Assembly (NCBI GenBank): GCA_001768155.1
Contig: MENC01000246.1
Coordinates: 19,819-28,939, forward strand
Direction: 5' to 3'
Source: Bacteroidetes bacterium GWA2_30_7
GTDB lineage: Bacteria > Bacteroidota > Bacteroidia > Bacteroidales > GWF2-33-38
Length of the DNA stretch: 9,121 bases
Shown here: positions 1 to 5,232 of the stretch, piece by piece
How the letters are laid out: the number at the start of each line of letters is the position of its first letter
Numbering within the stretch: position 1 is the first letter of the stretch
The notes under the pieces: model-generated
What the model was told of the DNA's origin: nothing
Databases searched by the model: none
Seen by the model: the letters and a program-made list of their open reading frames with translations, nothing else
Program-made: the position numbers and the translations under genes

Positions 1-691
1 CAGCAGGAACAAAGCCTGCTCCCATTCCCTGAATTTTATGTGGACCGGGTGACCCGCCTGATAAAACCGGAGAATCTAATGGTTCGACTGCAACAGAATA
101 AACTGTTCTTTTTCTTTCTTTTAAAATTTCAGAAACGCCTGTTATTGTTCCTCCGGTGCCAACTCCTGAAACAAAAATGTCAACTTTACCGTCTGTATCG
201 TTCCAGATTTCAATTGCTGTGGTTTTACGATGCATCTCAACATTTGCCATGTTTGTAAATTGTTGAGGAATAAAGCTGTTTGATAAATTTTTATGTAATT
301 CTTCGGCTTTTTCGATTGCTCCTTTCATTCCCTTTTCGGCAGGAGTAAGTACAATTTCGCCACCATAAGCTTTAATTAAAGTCCGGCGTTCAACACTCAT
401 ACTTTCGGGCATAGTAATAATTAATTTGTAACCTTTAACGGCACAAACCATTGCCAGACCTACACCGGTATTTCCGCTTGATGGTTCTATAATTGTGGTT
501 TCGGAGTTTATAATTTTTTTATTTTCGGCATCTTCTATCACACCAATAGCAAGTCTGTCTTTTACTGAACCGCCCGGATTGAAAGATTCGAGTTTTACTA
601 CAATATTTGCTTTTAAGCCTGTAGTGATTCTGTTAAGTTTTAATAATGGCGTTTTTCCGATTAATTCAATAATATTGTTTGCTATTTTCAT
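1..691 (-). CDS. cysK: Cysteine synthase (O-acetylserine sulfhydrylase), C-terminus off the window edge
   Basis: PLP-dependent enzyme that makes L-cysteine and acetate from O-acetylserine and sulfide in the cytoplasm. I translated it by hand from the reverse strand; it opens with MKIANNIIELIGKTPLLKLN, the usual N-terminus of the family. The PLP-binding lysine is K44 in GGSVKDR. The substrate-binding loop is SSGNTG (71-76). The glycine loop that holds the PLP phosphate is GVGTGGT (176-182), and the GGSPGPHKIQGMGAGFVP stretch (212-229) is strongly characteristic of CysK. About 230 residues are visible of the usual 300-310, so the last quarter lies to the left of the window. The ATG at 691 is the natural start because homologues begin at this point. 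No clear Shine-Dalgarno is seen. It could be a CysM isoform, but the HKIQGxGAGF segment favours CysK. There are no frameshifts in the visible part. Confidence 0.95.
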   Translation of the reverse strand, partial: MKIANNIIELIGKTPLLKLNRITTGLKANIVVKLESFNPGGSVKDRLAIGVIEDAENKKIINSETTIIEPSSGNTGVGLAMVCAVKGYKLIITMPESMSVERRTLIKAYGGEIVLTPAEKGMKGAIEKAEELHKNLSNSFIPQQFTNMANVEMHRKTTAIEIWNDTDGKVDIFVSGVGTGGTITGVSEILKERKRTVYSVAVEPLDSPVLSGGSPGPHKIQGMGAGFVPA

Positions 692-717
692 AGGTGTTTG
701 TTTAAAATAATGACAAT

Positions 718-746
718 ATTATAAATTATTTGTCAAATAAATTCAA
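718..746 (-). promoter_or_regulatory. Candidate cysK promoter
   Basis: On the minus strand TTGAAT (741-746) and TATAAT (718-723) are separated by exactly 17 bases, 26 bases upstream of the cysK ATG. This resembles a sigma-70 -35/-10 pair. Bacteroidota normally use TTG and TAnnTTTG instead; TAATATTG overlapping the -10 fits that consensus with one mismatch and 22-base spacing. Either reading is tentative in such AT-rich DNA. Confidence 0.35.
726..740. promoter_or_regulatory. 15-nt palindrome, possible operator for cysK
   Basis: TTATTTG-T-CAAATAA is a perfect inverted repeat with 7-bp arms around one central base. It fills the spacer between the candidate -35 and -10 of cysK, a standard place for a repressor to bind. 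The regulator cannot be named from the sequence, and a chance palindrome is possible given the base composition. Confidence 0.3.
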
Positions 747-875
747 AAAGTTGTTGAAATGAACATTTCTATTGACTAATAAAGTTTTTTTTAGATTAAA
801 TGTGGGGGCAATGTGAACGCATACTTTTTTCATCAAAAGTTTAAACAATACAGAGATAATCAACTTCTTCAAAAT

Positions 876-1148
876 CTATTTGTCGTAAAAATGCATAGTG
901 TCAATATTTTGTGAAATATTGAAAGTAGTTAACTTAATTGCTTTTGTTTTATTCCGAAAAAGTGGAGGTACTGCCATTATTGCTTCGCTATGATTATTTG
1001 CTTCAATTATAGCATAAGCATTATGGTCGTTATCGTGGCAACCCCACTCGAAATGAGTTAAATACCCAGTGTGATATTCTTTAAAGAATTTTATTGCTCT
1101 ATTACATTCTTCGACTGTATGATTAGATATTATAATATATCGGTCCAT
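876..1148 (-). CDS. Small alpha/beta protein of unknown function (90 aa), GYD/DUF3303-like fold suspected
   Basis: I do not recognise a named function. The protein starts MDRYIIISNHTVEECNRAI and shows alternating beta and alpha segments: strand YIIIS (about 4-8), helix 11-24, strand around FEWGC (33-37), strand AYAIIEA (44-50), helix SEAIMAV (about 53-59) and a last strand KAIKLTTF. This order suits a ferredoxin-like, dimeric alpha-beta barrel protein such as the GYD or DUF3303 groups; that is inference from pattern only. Clustered His, Cys and Asp residues (FEWGCHDNDH) could form a ligand or metal site. An in-frame TTG at 1202 would add 18 residues rich in K, Q and N that look like translated upstream DNA, and that TTG falls in a candidate promoter, so ATG 1148 is preferred. 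No Shine-Dalgarno is seen. It lies in the same direction as cysK, with about 180 bases between them. Confidence 0.7.
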   Translation of the reverse strand: MDRYIIISNHTVEECNRAIKFFKEYHTGYLTHFEWGCHDNDHNAYAIIEANNHSEAIMAVPPLFRNKTKAIKLTTFNISQNIDTMHFYDK

Positions 1149-1171
1149 TTTTTTTTGATTTATTGGTTTAA

Positions 1172-1202
1172 CAATTTTAGTTGATTCTTTATTTTGCTGC
1201 AA
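1172..1202 (-). promoter_or_regulatory. Candidate Bacteroidota-type promoter of the small gene
   Basis: On the minus strand TTG (1200-1202) is followed after 20 bases by TAAAATTG (1172-1179), one mismatch from the Bacteroidota -7 box TAnnTTTG, with the expected TTG-to-box spacing. Transcription would begin near 1165, giving a leader of roughly 15-20 bases before the ATG at 1148. Support is sequence pattern only. Confidence 0.3.
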
Positions 1203-1359
1203 ATCAGTGTTTTTGTTTCAATTATTTTATTGTTGATTTAAGTCTGGACTTTTTGTTTGTATTATGAATACTATTTTTTGAAATTATTAATAAATATACA
1301 AAATAAAAAGAGGAGGGTCAAGTGTTTGAGTGAAGTTTATTTTTTTTCTAATGATATTA

Positions 1360-1535
1360 TGAGTCCACTCCGAAAAGTCTTTTTTTTGCCACAAAGACTC
1401 AAAGACGCAAAGTTTCTTTAATCATAATCTGTTGTTTTTTAAAACCTTCCCGAAAAATCGAGATAAATTGTGTATCTTAGTGTCTTGGTGTCTTTGTGGC
1501 AATTTTATAATTAATTACTTTTCGGAGTGGACTCA
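1360..1535. repeat. MITE-like nested inverted repeat (176 bp)
   Basis: The outer arms are perfect 19-bp inverted copies: TGAGTCCACTCCGAAAAGT at 1360-1378 and its complement at 1517-1535. Inside lie inner arms TTGCCACAAAGAC (1386-1398) and its complement (1490-1502), whose similarity continues imperfectly for about 15 bases towards the centre. The whole piece can fold into one long hairpin. I recall the GTCTTTGTGGCA word as a widely dispersed intergenic repeat in many bacterial genomes. No transposase and no convincing target-site duplication are visible. It occupies most of the otherwise gene-free stretch 1149-1560; the remainder (1203-1359) is AT-rich and I see nothing else in it. Confidence 0.8.
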
Positions 1536-1560
1536 CAACATAAATTATTATTATTGCAGT

Positions 1561-2106
1561 GTGAATTTTTTAAAGAAAATACAAGAAAGCATAGGTTTTG
1601 TTTTATTAGGCAGAAAAATTAAAATAACTGTTAGAGAAAGAGGTGTATATAATTTAAAAACTGCTAAACTAGTTGGAGTAATTTTTAATGCTACCGAACA
1701 AAAAAATTATGAAAAAATACGTAAGTTTTTATCTTTTCTTTCTGAAAAAAAAATTCGCGTAATTGCTCTCGGATTTATTGACAATAAAAATGCTTTAAAC
1801 TTTTATTCTTATCAAACCGGTGTAAACTTTTTCAGTCATAAAAATCTTAATTGGTTTCGTCAACCAAAATGCGAAGAAGTGAATAGCTTTATTGATTTAA
1901 AATTTGATATTTTGATTGATTTTACTTTACATAAATGGTTTCCGGTTCAATATATTACAGGATTATCTAAAGCGAAGTTTAAAGTAGGAAGTTTAATTGA
2001 TTATAATTCTAACTACGATATGGTGATTGATATTTCAAAAAACGAAACTTTAGATTATTTAATTCAACAGATAACACATTATTTGTCGGTAATTAATGAG
2101 CAATAA
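1561..2106 (+). CDS. DUF6913-like protein, function unknown (181 aa)
   Basis: A cytoplasmic protein with no signal peptide or membrane segment. From position 30 on it resembles the DUF6913 family, conserved in Bacteroidota and without known activity, as I recall it. Visible marks are the N-terminal basic stretch (LLGRKIKITVRERGVYNL), a strand AKLVGVIF (35-42), a helix 47-62, strand IRVIALGF (65-72), the FSHKNLNWFRQP stretch (91-102), and FDILIDFTLHKWFPVQYI (115-132), followed by KAKFKVG and DYNSNYDMVIDI. The open frame extends upstream to 1432, but its first 34 codons or so lie inside the inverted repeat and translate to Cys/Trp-rich nonsense. GTG 1561 gives MNFLKKIQES, the expected kind of N-terminus, so I chose it. 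No Shine-Dalgarno is evident. The repeat ends 25 bases before this start, so the native promoter may have been displaced or replaced. Confidence 0.75.
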   Translation: MNFLKKIQESIGFVLLGRKIKITVRERGVYNLKTAKLVGVIFNATEQKNYEKIRKFLSFLSEKKIRVIALGFIDNKNALNFYSYQTGVNFFSHKNLNWFRQPKCEEVNSFIDLKFDILIDFTLHKWFPVQYITGLSKAKFKVGSLIDYNSNYDMVIDISKNETLDYLIQQITHYLSVINEQ

Positions 2107-2215
2107 ATTTGAAAATATAAGAATTGTATAAATGGGTAAATTAAAATATGTAATTTTAGACAATATTTTGGAATCACTTTTTTTATTGATAAATTAAAAT
2201 TTGTTAAAAAAAATG

Positions 2216-2223
2216 TATATTTG
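2216..2223 (+). promoter_or_regulatory. Candidate -7 box of the ABC-3C operon
   Basis: TATATTTG matches the Bacteroidota -7 consensus TAnnTTTG exactly and ends 8 bases before the ATG at 2232, so transcription would start almost at the start codon. A TTG at 2201-2203 lies only 12 bases upstream and another at 2186-2188 lies 27 upstream. Neither gives the usual 19-21 spacing, which lowers confidence. The rest of 2107-2231 is AT-rich with no terminator-like hairpin of note. Confidence 0.45.
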
Positions 2224-2231
2224 AAAAAACT

Positions 2232-3110
2232 ATGCAATTACCGTTAAAAAATATATTTACAACTCGTATTTGTAACTCTTTTGACTTTGGTTTTGAGGAA
2301 TTTATAAAAGAACTTTTTTTGCTTCGCTACGGTGTTGCTGATTTTATCCCTACTCGCCCAAAGAAAGACAAAGGTTGTGATGGAATAATTACGAGTTCAA
2401 ATACAATTGTTGCTTGCTTCGGTCCTAAAAAATATAACCAAACTGATTTTCAAAATAAAGCAAAAGCCGATTACGCCGAGTATCAGAAGCATTGGCAAAA
2501 AAAATATTCTAATTGGCTTTTTGTTGTAAATCATCAGATTTCACCTTTAGAAATTACATTTATTGATAAGCTACACAAAGGCTCAATCCCTTTGGGAGTT
2601 GACAGTTTAATGCACATTATTGAAAATGAGTTAACCGTTGCGAAACATCGCAAAATGGCAGACTACCTTAGTATTGGTAAAGAGTATTTTACACAGGAAT
2701 ATCTTTCTGAAATTCTTGATGATTTATTAAATGGTGCAAGTATTGATACTTCTACAATCATTCATTACAAAGGCTTGGTTGGCCCCGAACACAAAATTGT
2801 TTTAAATTACGATACTGATGATGTTGATGCAGCTATGCAGGAGTTTTCCTCTGTTATTGGAGAATTTCCAAAAATTGATGCATTGATAAAACATTATGAA
2901 TCATTTCAACAATCGGCAATTAAAACAAAAATAATAACTGATTATAAAAATGCCAATGGTAGTTTTAAAGAGCGTTTAAAAATAATTACTGATATCTATC
3001 TTGAAAAATACTCTAATCTTTCTGATAATGACTATCAATACTATATTACAGCGGTTTTAATATATTTATTTGAACAATGTTTAATTGGGAAAAAAACTGA
3101 TAAGGAGTAA
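2232..3110 (+). CDS. ABC-3C system effector: restriction-endonuclease-like N-domain plus ABC-3C C-terminal domain
   Basis: Predicted DNA-cutting effector of an ABC-three-component conflict system. The N-terminal part (about 15-125) follows the restriction-like fold: helix FEEFIKELFLLRYG (21-34), the acidic motif KDKGCDGI (45-52) with likely metal ligand D50, then strand TIVACFGPKK (58-67), a long helix from about 70 to 91 and the strand NWLFVVNH (94-101). At the usual (E/Q)xK position the residues are A-C-F; lysines K66, K67, K76 or K78 might serve instead, so catalysis is plausible but unproven. Residues about 165-292 (GLVGPEHKIVLNYD, then helices) correspond to the ABC-3C C-terminal domain that docks the effector to its partners. 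The ATG is preceded by no Shine-Dalgarno. It is first in a tight operon, with 5 bases to the next gene. Family assignment rests on recall of the architecture and on the neighbours. Confidence 0.8.
   Translation: MQLPLKNIFTTRICNSFDFGFEEFIKELFLLRYGVADFIPTRPKKDKGCDGIITSSNTIVACFGPKKYNQTDFQNKAKADYAEYQKHWQKKYSNWLFVVNHQISPLEITFIDKLHKGSIPLGVDSLMHIIENELTVAKHRKMADYLSIGKEYFTQEYLSEILDDLLNGASIDTSTIIHYKGLVGPEHKIVLNYDTDDVDAAMQEFSSVIGEFPKIDALIKHYESFQQSAIKTKIITDYKNANGSFKERLKIITDIYLEKYSNLSDNDYQYYITAVLIYLFEQCLIGKKTDKE
3102..3107 (+). promoter_or_regulatory. Strong ribosome binding site for the middle-component gene
   Basis: AAGGAG lies 8 bases before the ATG at 3116 and directly abuts the TAA of the effector gene, encoding its last two residues Lys-Glu. 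It is the only convincing Shine-Dalgarno in the operon: the effector and ATPase genes have none at useful spacing. It fixes the start of the small gene and may raise its yield relative to its neighbours. Confidence 0.75.
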
Positions 3111-3115
3111 TTTTT

Positions 3116-3391
3116 ATGATACTACCACATCCCGAAAGTGATTTGTCGTTAAATCTTATGGTCGTTGGTTCTGATATTATCAACCTAATGCAATCAAAGG
3201 GCAGAAAAGACAATTTTGTATTAGTGGAAAACATATTAGAGGAATTTTTAAAAAAAGACATTAAGCGTACTCCTGATATGTTTATTTATTCTTTAGTTTT
3301 TCTTTATTCTGTCGGGCTTATTGAACAGAAGGACTATAAAATTAAGTTGTTGGTTAAAAAGTTTAATCCGATTCAGGGAGTTTTATTTTAA
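3116..3391 (+). CDS. ABC-3C system middle component (91 aa, winged-helix-like)
   Basis: Small linker protein expected to bridge the effector and the ABC ATPase. It begins MILPHPESDLSLNLMVVGSD, the short Pro/Ser leader and hydrophobic helix seen in ABC-3C middle components, followed by helix VLVENILEEFLKK (35-47), helix PDMFIYSLVFLYSVG (53-67) and a short hairpin LIEQKDYKIKLL (68-79) that looks like the wing of a winged helix. I cannot say with certainty which numbered middle-component class it belongs to. Start and reading frame are fixed by the Shine-Dalgarno at 3102-3107. It sits 5 bases after the effector and 12 bases before the ATPase, so the three are almost certainly co-transcribed. Function is inferred from family and position; nothing enzymatic is visible. 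Confidence 0.75.
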   Translation: MILPHPESDLSLNLMVVGSDIINLMQSKGRKDNFVLVENILEEFLKKDIKRTPDMFIYSLVFLYSVGLIEQKDYKIKLLVKKFNPIQGVLF

Positions 3392-3403
3392 ATCTATTTT
3401 ATT

Positions 3404-5191
3404 ATGTTAAAACGATTATATTCTGAAACAAATCTCTTGCTCAAAGATTTTACCTTTGAACCTGGAATCAATATAATTTTAGGAAAATATTCAGGCTTAA
3501 AAGAAGCAACAGGAGTTAACGGTATTGGCAAATCGTCTTTAATTAGATTAATTGATTTTGCTTTGTTATCTGACAGCGCAGAAAAATTATTTTTTTCTGA
3601 TAAATATAAATTTCTTAAAGATGAAAAACACAATATTGTATTAGAATTTCTGATAAACAAAAAGAAATATTTTATAAAAAGATATTTTGAGAAAAAAGAT
3701 GAAATCTATTTTGGAACTACTCCTAAAAACTTGGAAAAATACGATAAAACAGAGTTAAAGAAAACACTAACAAATATATTTTTCCCAACGGTAAACAACG
3801 ATATTTATATTGAAGGTTCAAAATTCAGAACCCTAATGAACTTTTTCATAAAAGACGATTTAGATTCTCATCGTCGTTACGACCCCCTTAATTTTGTCGG
3901 AGCAGAAGGAATCAACAAAACAAACATTGCTATTTTTAATTTTTTCCTTTTAAATCTGCCAACCAGAAACCTGTTGTCTTTTGCAGAAGTAGCGAAAGAA
4001 ATTGATAATAAAAATAAAGCGGTAAAAGAAATTGAAAGAACAGTTGAAGCAGAAACAGGCAAGAAAATAGAAGAATTTCATGCAGATAAAATTAAAATTG
4101 AAAAAGGAATAGCACTAATTGAAAAGAGCCTGAATGATTATAAATTTTTAGAGAATTATAAAAATATAGAATCCGAACTAATCGAAATTACAAGAAAAAT
4201 TAATGAGAAACTTGAAGAGCATCACGCATTAAATATGCAATTAAAAAAGATTAGAGATAATTTTACACTTAATCAAAATATAGATACAGCACAGATACAA
4301 AAAATTTATAACGAGACCTTATATACCCTCGGCGATTTAGTTAAAAAATCCCTTGATAGCATTATACAATTCAAATCTGAATTACTCGAAAACAGGAATA
4401 AATTTTTAATTAAAAAAGAAAATCAGCTTCAATCAAAAATTGATGAAATATTAAATCATATTTCCGTTTTTGAAAAAGAACGCAGTATATTATATCAAAA
4501 GTTAAAGGAAAAAGGAGCATTAGACAGCATTGAAAATGCGTATAAAGATTTGATTTCTGAAAAAACAAAACTTCTGCGAATTGATAATTATACAGAACAG
4601 GTTGACAACTTAAAACAAATTGTTTTCGATTTGGAAGTAACTGTTTCAGAACTTCGCCGTTCAATAATAAATGACCTTAATAATTATAACAAACAAATAG
4701 ACACATTGCAACGTTTGTTTCATGAGATTTTGGAACATGCAATTTTTATTGATGAAGAAAACGAAAATGCTTATTTCATTATAGAAAAAGAAGCAAATAC
4801 AAAGTCAAATCAAGTTCCATTTAAAATCCAAATGGAATTACCAAAAGCTGATGCGTTAGGAAATTTTCGTCTTAAAATTATTGTTTACGATTTAATGGTT
4901 TATCTAAATAATATAAAAATTAATCGTGAATTGCCTGACTTTTTAATTCATGACGGAGTTTTTCATGCAATTTCAAAAAAAACAATGATAAACACTTTAA
5001 ATTATGTTTTCAGACAATATAATACATTTCAAAATTTTCAATACTTTTTAACTTTTAATGAAGACGAGATAGATACACCCACGAATAAAAGCGAAACCTA
5101 TGGAAGCTTTGAATTTGATTGGCGGAAACATGTAGTTGCGGAATTTTCAGATGTTCCCGAAAAAATGCTATTTAAAAAAATGTTACCATAA
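3404..5191 (+). CDS. ABC-3C system ATPase, DUF2326-type (SMC/Rad50-like, 595 aa)
   Basis: Predicted motor or sensor of the conflict system. The N-terminal ATPase half carries the Walker A loop GVNGIGKSS (37-45; K43). A long helical, charged region (about 195-440) with heptad-like spacing forms the coiled coil that separates the two ATPase halves, as in SMC and Rad50 proteins. The C-terminal half is DUF2326-like: QMELPKADALGNFRLKI (476-492) lies where the ABC signature would be, without a classical LSGGQ. The Walker B strand PDFLIHDGVFH (511-521) is followed by Gly rather than the usual catalytic Glu after D517. A further strand FQYFLTFNEDEI (545-556) precedes the tail. Length and order fit the family. 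ATG 3404 is 12 bases after the middle component and lacks a Shine-Dalgarno, so coupled reinitiation is possible. The gene ends 41 bases from the stop codon of the convergent phosphatase gene. Confidence 0.88.
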   Translation: MLKRLYSETNLLLKDFTFEPGINIILGKYSGLKEATGVNGIGKSSLIRLIDFALLSDSAEKLFFSDKYKFLKDEKHNIVLEFLINKKKYFIKRYFEKKDEIYFGTTPKNLEKYDKTELKKTLTNIFFPTVNNDIYIEGSKFRTLMNFFIKDDLDSHRRYDPLNFVGAEGINKTNIAIFNFFLLNLPTRNLLSFAEVAKEIDNKNKAVKEIERTVEAETGKKIEEFHADKIKIEKGIALIEKSLNDYKFLENYKNIESELIEITRKINEKLEEHHALNMQLKKIRDNFTLNQNIDTAQIQKIYNETLYTLGDLVKKSLDSIIQFKSELLENRNKFLIKKENQLQSKIDEILNHISVFEKERSILYQKLKEKGALDSIENAYKDLISEKTKLLRIDNYTEQVDNLKQIVFDLEVTVSELRRSIINDLNNYNKQIDTLQRLFHEILEHAIFIDEENENAYFIIEKEANTKSNQVPFKIQMELPKADALGNFRLKIIVYDLMVYLNNIKINRELPDFLIHDGVFHAISKKTMINTLNYVFRQYNTFQNFQYFLTFNEDEIDTPTNKSETYGSFEFDWRKHVVAEFSDVPEKMLFKKMLP

Positions 5192-5232
5192 TAAAATTTT
5201 GTATGGAGTTCAGATTTATTTTAAATTTAAAA

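Noticed and set aside
40..710. Two plus-strand open frames (40-258 and 495-710)
   Set aside because: They lie on the opposite strand of cysK, whose reverse-strand translation is unmistakable; their products are low-complexity and hydrophobic.
1149..1202. TTG start at 1202 for the small leftward gene
   Set aside because: The extra 18 residues are K/Q/N-rich without family character, and the TTG coincides with a candidate -33 element; ATG 1148 is preferred.
1432..1560. Upstream extension of the DUF6913-like gene
   Set aside because: Most of this part lies within the inverted repeat and reads as non-homologous Cys/Trp/Tyr-rich sequence; GTG 1561 fits better.
3046..4664. Four minus-strand open frames (3046-3261, 3394-3660, 3877-4062, 4410-4664)
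   Set aside because: They lie antisense to the ABC-3C genes, whose motifs establish the true frames.
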